Origin: AWTP1-13 sp050248715 | GTDB taxonomy: Bacteria; Pseudomonadota; Alphaproteobacteria; Rhizobiales; Hyphomicrobiaceae | Direction of reading: 5' to 3' | Assembly: GCA_050248715.1 (NCBI GenBank) | Contig: JBFWRV010000024.1 | Span: forward strand, 15,004 to 79,003 | Length of the DNA stretch: 64,000 bases | Shown here: positions 27,796 through 35,977 of the stretch, one piece after another | Numbering within the stretch: position 1 is the first letter of the stretch | How the letters are laid out: each line of letters begins with the position of its first letter | Made by a program: the position numbers and the translations under genes | Notes under the pieces: generated by a model | What the model was told of the DNA's origin: nothing | The model's input: the letters and a program-made list of their open reading frames with translations, nothing else | The model's database searches: none

Positions 27796-28446
27796 ATGAA
27801 ACTGGTACGCGTGATAATCCTCGCAGCGTGTGTGGGGGCACCTGCCCTGGCTGGCGACGCATCGGCCAATCCGGCTGCATTGCCGCGCGAGCAGGACCGC
27901 AGCTCACCCTACATGCGCGTGTTCGCCGTCACGCAGCCGCCCTACGGCTTCGTGCACTTCTGCGCGCGCGTGCCCCAGGAATGCAAGCAGGGCCCGCTGG
28001 AGGAGCAGCGCTTCTCCGCCACCCCCGCGCGCCTGAGCGAGCTCGACGCCATCAACCGGGCCGTGAACCGGGAGATCGAGCCGGCAACCGACATGGAGAT
28101 CTACGGCGTTGCCGAATACTGGACTATCCCCACCACGCGCGGCGACTGCGAGGACTATGCGCTGCTGAAGCGCAAGCGCCTGTTGGCGCGGGGCTGGCCG
28201 GCGAGCGCATTGCTGCTGACTGTGGTGCGCGATGAGAAAGGCGAAGGCCACGCCGTGCTCACGGCGCGCACGGTGCAGGGCGACTTCATCCTCGACAACA
28301 AGGTCGACGAGGTGAAGTCATGGAACCGCACCGGCTACGAGTTCATGATGCGCCAGTCCTACCTCAATCCGCAAATCTGGATGTCGCTCGATCCGCGCGA
28401 GGCTGGACCCGGCATGCCGATGGCGGGCGTGCGCAGCGAGCGATAG
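27796..28446 (+). CDS. Transglutaminase-like cysteine peptidase (BTLCP), exported
   Basis: A 216-residue protein with a clear signal peptide (MKLVRVIILAACVGAPALAG, cleavage about residue 20-25). The papain-like core carries the Cys in RGDCEDYALLKRK (about residue 117), the His in GEGHAVLTA and the Asp in GDFILDNKVDEV, the order expected for bacterial transglutaminase-like cysteine proteinases (PF06035). Related LapG proteins cleave surface adhesins, though in a different context. Function here is unknown; a periplasmic peptidase is likely. ATG 27796 has GAGGG upstream. Confidence 0.9.
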   Translation: MKLVRVIILAACVGAPALAGDASANPAALPREQDRSSPYMRVFAVTQPPYGFVHFCARVPQECKQGPLEEQRFSATPARLSELDAINRAVNREIEPATDMEIYGVAEYWTIPTTRGDCEDYALLKRKRLLARGWPASALLLTVVRDEKGEGHAVLTARTVQGDFILDNKVDEVKSWNRTGYEFMMRQSYLNPQIWMSLDPREAGPGMPMAGVRSER

Positions 28447-28469
28447 AGCCGCGAAGGCGCGTGCGGGGC

Positions 28470-28555
28470 GCCAAAAACGGAAGCCGCATTGCGCCGAACC
28501 ACGCGAAGATCGCTGCCATGCGCTGCGCTTTTTTCACCCTACGGGCTGGCGCTGG
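28470..28555. repeat. Convergent-gene repeat, third copy
   Basis: This stretch between two facing genes contains GAAGCCGCATTGCGCCG and, further right, CATGCGCTGCGCTTTTTTCA followed by CCCTACGG. These match the arms of the repeats at 7256 and 24474, with more divergence. The T run again fits a terminator for the rightward gene. Confidence 0.6.
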
Positions 28556-28570
28556 CGGCGGCAGGAGCCT

Positions 28571-28786
28571 TCACGCGTCCTCGAGGTCGAGCTCCAGGAT
28601 CGCCATCTGAAACTGGTAGCAGAGCTCGCCGTCCTCGTTGTCGACGGTGAGCGTGCCGACGAAATCCTCGCCGACATAGACCTCGGCCGAGTCCTTGATC
28701 TTCGGGCGCGCGCGCACGGACAGAGTCTTGGTGCCGAACACCTTGCGCATGTAGGCCTGCACGCGCACCATCTCTCGCGGATTCAC
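28571..28786 (-). CDS. DUF3126 family protein
   Basis: A 71-residue protein whose sequence (VRVQAYMRKVFGTKTLSVRA, AEVYVGEDFVGTL, DGELCYQFQMAIL) matches the alphaproteobacterial DUF3126 family. Its role is unknown. It starts with GTG, with AAGGAG 9 bases upstream. It lies 105 bases downstream of cysE on the same strand, an arrangement that recurs in the Hyphomicrobiales, so a link to cysteine metabolism is possible but unproven. Confidence 0.88.
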   Translation of the reverse strand: MNPREMVRVQAYMRKVFGTKTLSVRARPKIKDSAEVYVGEDFVGTLTVDNEDGELCYQFQMAILELDLEDA

Positions 28787-28891
28787 CGGGTCGTTCTCCT
28801 TGGAGCAGAATCGTTTGCGACCGAAGCACGCGCTCCGATCACGCTTCGGTGGTTTGCAGCGGGCCCAATCAACCCGAGGCTACCGCGGTTT

Positions 28892-29731
28892 CTAGCTGCC
28901 GCAGCCGCAGTCGTCGGGCAGCAGCCTCTGGTCCATGGTCCGGGCGGGCTCTGGGCAGCCCGCCGGTCCTACCACCTTGGCGGGCACGCCGGCAACGGTG
29001 GTCTCCGGCGGTACGTCCTTGAGCACGACGCTGCCCGAGGCGATGCGGCTGCAATTTCCAACCGTGATGTTGCCGAGCACCTTGGCACCAGCGCCGATCA
29101 TGACGTTGGCGCCAATCTTGGGATGGCGGTCGCCTGTCTCCTTGCCGGTGCCGCCGAGCGTGACGCCCTGCAACAGGGAGCAGTTGTCGCCGACGGCCGC
29201 CGTCTCGCCGATGACGATACCGGTGCCGTGATCGAACATGATGCCGATGCCGATCCTGGCCGCCGGATTGATGTCCACGCCGAAGATGCGCGAGCTCTGG
29301 CTCTGCAGATAGAGGGCGAAGTCGCGCCGGCCGAGCTTCCACAACTCATGCGCGAAACGGTGCGTGACGAGGGCATGGAAACCCTTGAAGTAGAGCAGGG
29401 GCTCGATGTAGCGGCTGCAGGCGGGGTCGCGGTCGTAGACGGCGGCGAGGTCGGCGCGGAAGGCGCGGCCGAGCTCAGGGTGGTCGGCGAGCACCTGGTC
29501 GAACGTCTGGCTGATCAGCCCGGCATCCACATCGGAATGATTGAGGCGCTGGGCCAGACGGTGGCAGACGGCGTCCTCGAGCCGGCTCTGGCTCAGGATG
29601 GTGGCGTAAATGAACCCACCAAGCGCGGGTTCCGTGCGCGCGACCTCATCGGCCTCCCGGCGCAGTTCGATCCATATCGGGTCCACGGAGGCGATGCCGG
29701 CCCGCTGGGCCATGCGGGAGTTGGATGCCAT
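28892..29731 (-). CDS. cysE: Serine O-acetyltransferase CysE
   Basis: A 279-residue enzyme that makes O-acetylserine from serine and acetyl-CoA, the committed step of cysteine synthesis. The helical N-terminal domain is followed by a left-handed beta-helix of hexapeptide repeats (INPAARIGIGIMFDHGTGIV, then IGETAAVGDNCSLLQGVTLG). The catalytic His/Asp pair lies in DHGTG and in the SRYIEPLLYFKGFHALVTHR region. The tail ends in CGCGS. AGGAG precedes ATG 29731. Length and motifs are complete. Confidence 0.96.
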   Translation of the reverse strand: MASNSRMAQRAGIASVDPIWIELRREADEVARTEPALGGFIYATILSQSRLEDAVCHRLAQRLNHSDVDAGLISQTFDQVLADHPELGRAFRADLAAVYDRDPACSRYIEPLLYFKGFHALVTHRFAHELWKLGRRDFALYLQSQSSRIFGVDINPAARIGIGIMFDHGTGIVIGETAAVGDNCSLLQGVTLGGTGKETGDRHPKIGANVMIGAGAKVLGNITVGNCSRIASGSVVLKDVPPETTVAGVPAKVVGPAGCPEPARTMDQRLLPDDCGCGS

Positions 29732-29980
29732 GTGCCTCTCCTAGAGCGCCAGACTTGGATGTCGTTCTTCTGCTGCGTCTTGTACGTTTCTCTTTGGTGC
29801 TGCTCCCCAAGCAGGTAGCGATGCGCCAATGTCCCGTCAATGCGCCGCAGCAAATTCCCCTTCCGGCGGTTGCGTTAACGCGCCGGAGGCAACGCCGACC
29901 TTCTCCTGCCGCATGGGCTGGCCGCCCGCTCCGAGCTCTCCCTTGGCGGGATGACGGGCGCACCGTACCCGGAGAACAGC

Positions 29981-30319
29981 TTACGCCGATTTGTTCTTGG
30001 CCTCGGCCTCGATCTGCTGAACCGCCGAGGTCAGGAAATCTCCCATGGTCTTGCGCAGATCAACGTCGGAGACGGCTACGCCCTTGTCCTGGAAGTCTTT
30101 CTTCAACTTCTCAAAGACGTCGTTGTCACCCTTCTGGGCGAGGTCCGCCTTGCGCACGGCCTTCACGTAGTCGTCCAGGGCCGCACCAGACAAACCAAGC
30201 TTTTCGGCTGCCCATTCCCCCAGCAACCGGTTCCGCCGGGCCTCCGATTTGAACTTAAACTCCTCATCCATCGCGAATTTCTTCTCGAAGGACTTCTCGC
30301 GCTCGTTAAAGGTGCTCAT
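29981..30319 (-). CDS. F1F0-ATPase inhibitor zeta subunit (DUF1476)
   Basis: A 112-residue helical protein of the DUF1476 family. It begins TFNEREKSFEKKFAMDEEFK, the N-terminal inhibitory segment of the alphaproteobacterial zeta subunit. The four-helix core follows: RRNRLLGEWAAEKLGLSG, then KADLAQKGDNDVFEKLKKD and DLRKTMGDFLTSAVQQIEA. In Paracoccus the zeta subunit blocks ATP hydrolysis by the F1 motor. Sequence and length agree well. The gene is monocistronic, divergent from purC, and away from the atp operon. Confidence 0.9.
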   Translation of the reverse strand: MSTFNEREKSFEKKFAMDEEFKFKSEARRNRLLGEWAAEKLGLSGAALDDYVKAVRKADLAQKGDNDVFEKLKKDFQDKGVAVSDVDLRKTMGDFLTSAVQQIEAEAKNKSA

Positions 30320-30615
30320 TCCGATCTCCGTCCGGCCGAAGGTTCACTAGACGTTCTAGCGATGCAGGGTCCTAGCAGGCATTACCTGATGGGCGGCAAC
30401 CAATCAATCAAGAGTGCAGATGACCGTTGTGGTCCCCGGGCCCGTGTCGATTGTTTCCGCACCCACGTTCGGCTAGTGTCCGAACGGGTCCAGGCACGGG
30501 ACCCGACCCTCGTCGTGCGCTGCAGCATGAAAAATCATGCTGTAATTTCAAAGGGGCACCAGTTCCCAAACTCGCCCACCCAACGGACACAAACGCAGGC
30601 ATGAGGATGCATAGA

Positions 30616-31392
30616 ATGAACAGGCGGCGACGCGTCTACGAGGGCAAGGCGAAGGTTCTCTACGAAGGCCCGGAGCCCGGCACGCTGATCCAGCACTTCA
30701 AGGATGACGCGACCGCCTTCAACAACAAGAAGCATGCGCTGATCGAGGGCAAGGGCGTGCTCAACAACCGCATCTCCGAGCACATCTTCAGCAAGTTGGG
30801 CGAGATCGGCGTACCGACGCATTTCGTGCGCCGCCTCAACATGCGCGAGCAGCTGATCCGCGAGGTTGAGATCATTCCGCTCGAGGTCGTGGTGCGCAAC
30901 GTGGCCGCCGGCTCGCTGGCGCAGCGCCTGGGCCTCGAAGAGGGTAAGCCGCTGCCGCGCTCGATCATCGAGTTCTACTACAAGAACGATGCGCTTGGCG
31001 ATCCGATGGTGTGCGAGGAGCACATCACCGCCTTCGGCTGGGCAAACCCCGCCGAGATCGACGAGATCATGGCGCTGGCGCTTAGGATCAACGATTTCCT
31101 GGTCGGCCTTTTCTGCGGCATCGGCATTCGCCTCGTCGACTTCAAGGTGGAGTTCGGCCGCCTTTGGGAGAACGAGCAGATGCGCGTCGTGCTCGCCGAC
31201 GAGATCAGTCCCGACTGCTGCCGGCTGTGGGATGCGGCAACCTCCGACAAGCTCGACAAGGACCGCTTCCGCCGCGATATGGGCGGCGTGCTCGAGGCTT
31301 ATCAGGAAGTCGCGCGCCGGCTCGGCGTGCTCACCGAGAACCCGCGGCCTAAGGGCAGCGGGCCGGTGCTCGTGAGCTCCAAGCCGAACTGA
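30616..31392 (+). CDS. purC: Phosphoribosylaminoimidazole-succinocarboxamide synthase PurC
   Basis: A 258-residue enzyme of purine biosynthesis that joins aspartate to CAIR. Typical segments are YEGKAKVLYEGPEPGTLIQH, FNNKKHALIEGKGVLNNRIS, EVVVRNVAAGSLAQRLG and VDFKVEFGR, with the ATP- and substrate-binding residues in place. GAGG lies 9 bases before ATG 30616; ATGs at 30601 and 30607 are in frame upstream. It heads a purC-purS-unknown-purQ cluster. The gap to purS carries an unusual AT/G-rich inverted repeat. Confidence 0.96.
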   Translation: MNRRRRVYEGKAKVLYEGPEPGTLIQHFKDDATAFNNKKHALIEGKGVLNNRISEHIFSKLGEIGVPTHFVRRLNMREQLIREVEIIPLEVVVRNVAAGSLAQRLGLEEGKPLPRSIIEFYYKNDALGDPMVCEEHITAFGWANPAEIDEIMALALRINDFLVGLFCGIGIRLVDFKVEFGRLWENEQMRVVLADEISPDCCRLWDAATSDKLDKDRFRRDMGGVLEAYQEVARRLGVLTENPRPKGSGPVLVSSKPN

Positions 31393-31406
31393 ACGCAAAA
31401 CGAAGA

Positions 31407-31500
31407 AGGGAGTAGGGAGCGGGGAGTGGGGAATAGCGAATAGCTCGGAGGCATGCTGAACGCGCCGACTATTCCCTATTCCCTATTCCCTACCCCCTAG
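31407..31500. repeat. Purine-rich/pyrimidine-rich inverted repeat between purC and purS
   Basis: The left half is almost all G and A in short tandem units (GGGAGTAGGGAGCGGGGAGT, then GGGGAATAGCGAATAG). The right half is its rough complement, CTATTCCCTATTCCCTATTC then CCTACCCCC, three tandem ATTCCCT units. The arms are separated by about 30 bases and can form a long stem in DNA or RNA. It is very different in composition from the neighbouring genes. Confidence 0.75.
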
Positions 31501-31507
31501 CGATAGC

Positions 31508-31750
31508 ATGAAGGCGCGCATCCGGGTGACGCTCAAGACGGGAGTGCTCGACCCGCAAGGCAAGGCCATACAGAACGCCCTGGCGAGCCTCGGGTTCACG
31601 GGCGTGGACGACGTCCGTCAAGGCAAGTACATCGAGGTCGACCTTGCCGAGGCCAATGAGGGCAAGGCGCGCGAGCAGGTAGAGAGGATATGCAAAGAGC
31701 TTCTCGCCAACACGGTGATCGAGAACTACGCCTACGAGCTCGGCGACTAG
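31508..31750 (+). CDS. purS: Phosphoribosylformylglycinamidine synthase subunit PurS
   Basis: An 80-residue PurS, the small subunit of the three-part FGAM synthase (PurS-PurQ-PurL). The sequence MKARIRVTLKTGVLDPQGKA and ALASLGFTGVDDVRQGKYIE is diagnostic. It lies within the purC-purS-purQ cluster; purL is not in the window to the right. The unknown gene that follows starts 60 bases before the purS stop. Confidence 0.96.
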   Translation: MKARIRVTLKTGVLDPQGKAIQNALASLGFTGVDDVRQGKYIEVDLAEANEGKAREQVERICKELLANTVIENYAYELGD

Positions 31751-32361
31751 CGGCACAGGTCGCATGTGCCGCGCTGGCGGCGCTGGCAATAACTGCGGGA
31801 CGAGCGGCCGTAAAGGCCGCCGAGACGAAGTCCTTTGCCAGCGAGGAGTTCCACTACACCGTCGCCCTGCCTGCGGGTTGCAGATACGAAGAGGGCCCCG
31901 GCACGCTCGATGCGGTCTGCTCGCCCGACCTTGACGCGGCCAAGAGCACGACGGCCAACAGCGCCGCGGCCCTGGTGCTCGAGGTGAGCGTGGAGAGCGT
32001 GCGCGACGATACCGGAAAGCAGGTGGCCGACCTCGCCCAAGGCTACGGCGAGGCCGAGTTCAAGGCCGAGCTGCCGGAAGCGGTCTGCGGGGAGCCGGAG
32101 CGTACGCGCGTGAAGATCACAAACGCCAAGCAGGTTCTCGAAACGACGCGAGTCGTGTACACGGCCGATGTGACCTGTCCCGAAATCAGGTTCTTGGGAT
32201 TGGGCGAGCGCCGCGCCCTGGTGCAGTTCCTGCTGACGCCGGGCCTGCGCTACCGTTTGATGGCCCGCGCCCAGGCAGAGGATTTCGAGGAGCGCAAGGA
32301 AAGCGTGGACGCATTCTTCGCGAGCTTCCGTTTCCTGCCGGAGGGCAAGAAGAGCCAATGA
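31690..32361 (+). CDS. Exported protein of unknown function inside the pur cluster
   Basis: A 223-residue protein. The first possible start is ATG 31690, deep inside purS, preceded by AGAGAGG. There is no ATG, GTG or TTG in frame after it until well past the hydrophobic stretch. After an Arg-rich start, residues 21-42 are Ala/Leu-rich and look like a signal peptide. The mature part is rich in Thr/Glu, with Cys in GCRYEEGPGTLDAVC and in AVCGE and TCPE, so disulfides are possible. It ends with the 4-base overlap ATGA into purQ. I do not recognise the family. Confidence 0.7.
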   Translation: MQRASRQHGDRELRLRARRLAAQVACAALAALAITAGRAAVKAAETKSFASEEFHYTVALPAGCRYEEGPGTLDAVCSPDLDAAKSTTANSAAALVLEVSVESVRDDTGKQVADLAQGYGEAEFKAELPEAVCGEPERTRVKITNAKQVLETTRVVYTADVTCPEIRFLGLGERRALVQFLLTPGLRYRLMARAQAEDFEERKESVDAFFASFRFLPEGKKSQ

Positions 32362-33047
32362 ACACCGCCGTCGTCGTCTTTCCCGGCTCCAACTGCGACC
32401 GCGACGTCAAGGTCGCGCTCGAGGCGGTCACGGGGCGACCGGTGAACATGGTGTGGCACGCCGATACTGCGATACCCTCCTGCGACCTGATCGTGCTGCC
32501 GGGAGGCTTCGCCTACGGCGACTACCTGCGCTGCGGCGCCATGGCGGCCCACTCGCCCATCATGCGCGACGTGGTCGCAAAGGCGAAAGCCGGAACCCCC
32601 GTTCTCGGCATCTGCAACGGCTTCCAGGTGCTGACCGAGACCGAGCTGCTGCCGGGGGTGCTGATGCGCAACGCCTCGCTCAAGTTCGTGTGCCGGGACG
32701 TGCACCTGAAGGTGGAGCAGGCCAATACGATCTTCACCAGCCGCTACGCCGAGGGCGAGGTGATCCGCATCCCCGTCGCGCACGGCGACGGCAACTACTT
32801 CGCCGACGTGGCCACCCTCGATGAGCTGGAGGCAGAAGGCCGCGTCGTGCTGCGCTACGTCGACGAGGCCGGCGACTGCACGGACGCGGCCAACCCGAAC
32901 GGCGCCCAGCGCAGCATCGCCGGCATCTGCGACCCCACGCGGCGGATTCTCGGCATGATGCCGCATCCCGAGCGGCTGTTCGAGCCGATGCTCGGCGGCA
33001 GTGACGGGCGCCGGCTGTTCGAGAGCCTTCTCGCCAGCGTGCATTGA
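32358..33047 (+). CDS. purQ: Phosphoribosylformylglycinamidine synthase subunit PurQ
   Basis: A 229-residue class I glutamine amidotransferase that supplies ammonia to PurL. The nucleophile Cys is in VLGICNGFQVLTE (about residue 86), and the catalytic His/Glu pair in MMPHPERLFEP near the C terminus. The N-terminal VVFPGSNCDRDVKVALE and LPGGFAYGDYLRCGA are typical. Its ATG overlaps the stop of the unknown exported protein (ATGA), so translation should be coupled. Length is normal. Confidence 0.96.
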   Translation: MNTAVVVFPGSNCDRDVKVALEAVTGRPVNMVWHADTAIPSCDLIVLPGGFAYGDYLRCGAMAAHSPIMRDVVAKAKAGTPVLGICNGFQVLTETELLPGVLMRNASLKFVCRDVHLKVEQANTIFTSRYAEGEVIRIPVAHGDGNYFADVATLDELEAEGRVVLRYVDEAGDCTDAANPNGAQRSIAGICDPTRRILGMMPHPERLFEPMLGGSDGRRLFESLLASVH

Positions 33048-33068
33048 GGGGACGCTGCGGGGCGCGAC

Positions 33069-33710
33069 ATGACGTTCGTACCCGACGCGCCGGTGCTCCT
33101 TGCCTTCACGCTCGCCGGCTTCGTGCTGTTCATCACGCCGGGACCGGACATGAGCCTGTTCCTGGCCAAGACCATTGCCGGTGGCCGGCGCGCCGGCATC
33201 GCGGCCATGACGGGCACGAGTCTGGGCTGCATCGTGCATTCGCTGCTGGCGGCGTTCGGGCTCTCCGCGCTGATCGCGGCGTCGCCGACCATGTTTCTGG
33301 CCCTCAAGATCATCGGGGCGGTGTATCTGCTGTGGCTTGCCGTGGACGCCGTCCGCAACGGCTCCTCGCTCAATGTCGCGGCCGGGACGCCCGAGGCGGC
33401 TCGGGTGTGGGCGAACCTGGCGCTCGGCTTCACCGTCAACCTGAGCAACCCCAAGGTCGTGCTGTTCTTCGTGACCTTCCTCCCGCAGTTCGTGGACGCG
33501 CAGGACCCCCATGCGGCGGGCAAGCTGCTGTTCCTCGGCCTCTACTTCGTCGTGCTGAGCTATCCGCTGGCCGTGCTCCTGATCCTCGGCGCGGATCGCC
33601 TGGTCGGCGCGCTCAGGCGGCGCCCCCGCGCGCTGCGCGCCATCGACTGGCTATTTGCCGGCGTGTTCAGCGCGTTCGCCATCAAGGTGCTGGCAACGCA
33701 GTCCAAGTGA
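33069..33710 (+). CDS. LysE/RhtB family translocator
   Basis: A 213-residue inner-membrane exporter of amino acids or related metabolites. The N-terminal FVLFITPGPDMSLFLAKTIA followed by GGRRAGIAAMTGTSLGC is the family signature. It has about six hydrophobic helices, and NLSNPKVVLFFVTFLPQFVD in the middle is also diagnostic. It begins 21 bases after purQ and may be read from the same transcript. Substrate unknown. Confidence 0.93.
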   Translation: MTFVPDAPVLLAFTLAGFVLFITPGPDMSLFLAKTIAGGRRAGIAAMTGTSLGCIVHSLLAAFGLSALIAASPTMFLALKIIGAVYLLWLAVDAVRNGSSLNVAAGTPEAARVWANLALGFTVNLSNPKVVLFFVTFLPQFVDAQDPHAAGKLLFLGLYFVVLSYPLAVLLILGADRLVGALRRRPRALRAIDWLFAGVFSAFAIKVLATQSK

Positions 33711-33796
33711 CACCGGCTCGAAGGCGAGACCCGCGGATACGACTGTGCGCAGCGCGACAGCACTCACGCGTCATCGGGCGGCAGCGGAGGTAGATC

Positions 33797-33875
33797 GGTG
33801 CTATGCGCTTCGCTTTTGCACTCTACGACCATCGTCATTCCCACGAGCACGCGAGCGCGTCGGCGGGAATCCGGC
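33797..33875. repeat. Convergent-gene repeat (fourth site) plus second palindrome
   Basis: GGTGCTATGCGCTTCGCTTT, then TGCACTCTACG, is the right-arm sequence of the family seen at 7336. Only one arm is present here. It is followed at about 33837-33871 by ATTCCCACGAGCAC...TCGGCGGGAAT, a separate hairpin. Both lie between the facing LysE and lactonase-like genes. Confidence 0.6.
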
Positions 33876-33937
33876 CGGGAATGCATCGCACCGAACCCCC
33901 CGCATGCGGGGCGCGAGGGGAGTTGCGCGAGCCGGGC

Positions 33938-34777
33938 TCAGTGCCCCGGGCGGGCGGAGGGGAATGTCAACGCGGGCCCGATCGGCTCCGCATCGAGGCG
34001 CACGGCGATGCCTTCGAGCGAGTCCCTTGCCGCGGGGTACTCGTTCATCACGTGCGGGTCGTGACCCGGCACGATGTGCCGCGGCGAGGGCGCAAGCCGC
34101 TCCAGCGTGCGGTAGGCATCGAGCATCTGGCCGATGTGGAAGGCCGTGGTGAACGGCCGGTTCGTGGCCATGTTCTCGTAGTAGTGCGTGGCGTCCGAGG
34201 CGAGCACCAGCCAGCCGCGCTTGGTGTGCACGCGCACCGACTGCAGCCCGTCGGAATGGCCGTAGGTCGGGTGCAGCGTGAGGCCGGGCGCCACCTCGAC
34301 CTCGCCCGCGTGCATCTCCACCCGGCCCTTGAAGTTGAGCCGCACCATGCCGACCACGTCCTCGACGTGGAAGCTGTGGCCAATGCGGGGGTAGCGCATG
34401 TATTTGCCAGTCGCATAGGCCATCTCGCGCTCCTGTAGGTGGAAGCGCGCATTCGGGAACTTGTGGAAGTTGCCGACGTGGTCGTAGTGCATGTGGGTGA
34501 GGATCACGTCGCGCACAGCACCCGCGTCTACCCCCAGTAGCGCAAGGCTGTCTATGGGGCAGCGCAGGAACGTGCGCTTCCTCTCCCTGGCCATCTCGGC
34601 CGTGAAGCCCGTGTCGATGACGTAGGCGCCGCCGGCGCCTAGCGCCAGCCAGACGTAGTAGTCCATGGGCATGGGCCCGTCGTGCGGATCGCCGCCGATG
34701 AAGTGGTCGCGCCGTTGCGCGTCGCGCGTGGCATAGCGCAGGGCGTAGACTTCGTACTGCGGCAGCGGTGTGGTCAT
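33938..34777 (-). CDS. Metallo-beta-lactamase-fold hydrolase, AHL-lactonase-like
   Basis: A 279-residue dinuclear-zinc hydrolase. The metal-binding motif is LTHMHYDHVGN (about residue 103), with further ligands in TYGHSDG, LASDATHYYEN and VPGHDP. The overall pattern (VDAGAVRDVILTHMHYDHVG, ARFHLQEREMAYATG) resembles N-acyl-homoserine lactonases of the AttM/BlcC type. Quorum-signal or other lactone hydrolysis is possible, but no luxI/luxR gene is near. ATG 34777 follows GAGAGGG at a 10-base distance. Confidence 0.88.
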   Translation of the reverse strand: MTTPLPQYEVYALRYATRDAQRRDHFIGGDPHDGPMPMDYYVWLALGAGGAYVIDTGFTAEMARERKRTFLRCPIDSLALLGVDAGAVRDVILTHMHYDHVGNFHKFPNARFHLQEREMAYATGKYMRYPRIGHSFHVEDVVGMVRLNFKGRVEMHAGEVEVAPGLTLHPTYGHSDGLQSVRVHTKRGWLVLASDATHYYENMATNRPFTTAFHIGQMLDAYRTLERLAPSPRHIVPGHDPHVMNEYPAARDSLEGIAVRLDAEPIGPALTFPSARPGH

Positions 34778-34929
34778 CGGCGGCGCACCCTCTCGCAAGT
34801 CTGCTGGTCGCCATCACCCTAACGCATCGGCCGGACCGGTAGTAGACCTTGGCCCTGCTCGGTCGTTCGGCTCGGCCGGCAGGGACGACCAACAAGAAGC
34901 CGAAGGAGGACGCCGAAGGAGGAAGCCCA

Positions 34930-35949
34930 ATGCAGTCGACACGACGCACCTTCATGACGGCGAGTGCTGCGGCGCTGGCAGTCACAGCGGCGGCGCCGCG
35001 CGCCTTCGCCCAGTGGCGGATGAACGACCGCTATCCCGACCCTGCCGTGGAGCTGCTCGATCCGAGCTTCGGCAAATACCGCCTCGCGCTCGCCAGCGTC
35101 GAGCGCATCGCCACGGGCATGCGGTGGTGCGAGGGCCCCGTGTGGTTCGGCGACGGCCGTTCCCTCTTCTGGAGCGACATCCCCAATAACCGCATCATGC
35201 GCTGGCAGGAGGAGACCGGCGCCGTCAGCGTATTCCGTCAGCCCTCCAACAACGCCAACGGCAACACGCGCGACCGCCAAGGGCGGCTCATCACCTGCGA
35301 GCACGATACGCGCCGCGTCACGCGCACCGAGTACGACGGCACCATCACGGTGCTGATCGACAAGTTCGACGGCAAGCCGCTCAACTCGCCCAATGACGTC
35401 GTGGTCAAGTCGGACGATACGATCTGGTTCTCCGATCCACCGTTCGGCATCCTCGGCAACTACGAGGGCACCATGGCGACGCCCGAGCTGCCGACAAACG
35501 TCTACCGGCTCGATCCCAAGACCGGACGAGCCACCGTGGTGGTGGGCGATCTTCGGCCCAACGGCCTGGCGTTCTCGCCCGACGAATCCAAGATGTACAT
35601 CGTCGATGCCTCCGTCACGCCGCGCGTGATCCGCGTGTACGACGTCACCGACAACGGAACGAAGCTCTCCAACCCCCGGCCCTTCATCGCCGCCGAGCCG
35701 GGCGGCACGCCCGACGGCTTCCGCCTCGACATCGACGGGAACCTCTGGTGCGGCTGGGGCATGGGCAACGAGAAGCAGGACGGCGTGAAGGTGTTCGATC
35801 CCACCGGCAAGCCGATCGGCTTCATCGCGTTGCCGGAACGCTGCGCCAACGTCTGCTTCGGCGGCGTCAAGCGCAACCGCCTCTTCATGGCCGCGAGCCA
35901 CTCGGTCTATTCGCTCTACGTCAACACCCAGGGCGTGCGCGGCGGTTGA
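34930..35949 (+). CDS. SMP-30/gluconolactonase-type beta-propeller, Tat-exported
   Basis: A 339-residue protein. It starts MQSTRRTFMTASAAALAV, a twin-arginine signal, with cleavage probably after RAFAQ (about residue 28). The mature part is a six-bladed propeller of the SMP-30 family: RWCEGPVWFGDGRSLFWSDI, GKPLNSPNDVVV and PNGLAFSPDESKMYIVDASV carry the Glu, Asn and Asp metal ligands. Such enzymes hydrolyse sugar lactones in the periplasm. AAGGAGG is about 8 bases before ATG 34930. It is divergent from the lactonase-like gene. Confidence 0.92.
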   Translation: MQSTRRTFMTASAAALAVTAAAPRAFAQWRMNDRYPDPAVELLDPSFGKYRLALASVERIATGMRWCEGPVWFGDGRSLFWSDIPNNRIMRWQEETGAVSVFRQPSNNANGNTRDRQGRLITCEHDTRRVTRTEYDGTITVLIDKFDGKPLNSPNDVVVKSDDTIWFSDPPFGILGNYEGTMATPELPTNVYRLDPKTGRATVVVGDLRPNGLAFSPDESKMYIVDASVTPRVIRVYDVTDNGTKLSNPRPFIAAEPGGTPDGFRLDIDGNLWCGWGMGNEKQDGVKVFDPTGKPIGFIALPERCANVCFGGVKRNRLFMAASHSVYSLYVNTQGVRGG

Positions 35950-35977
35950 CGGAACTCACCTCACCTGGCGGGCGGGG

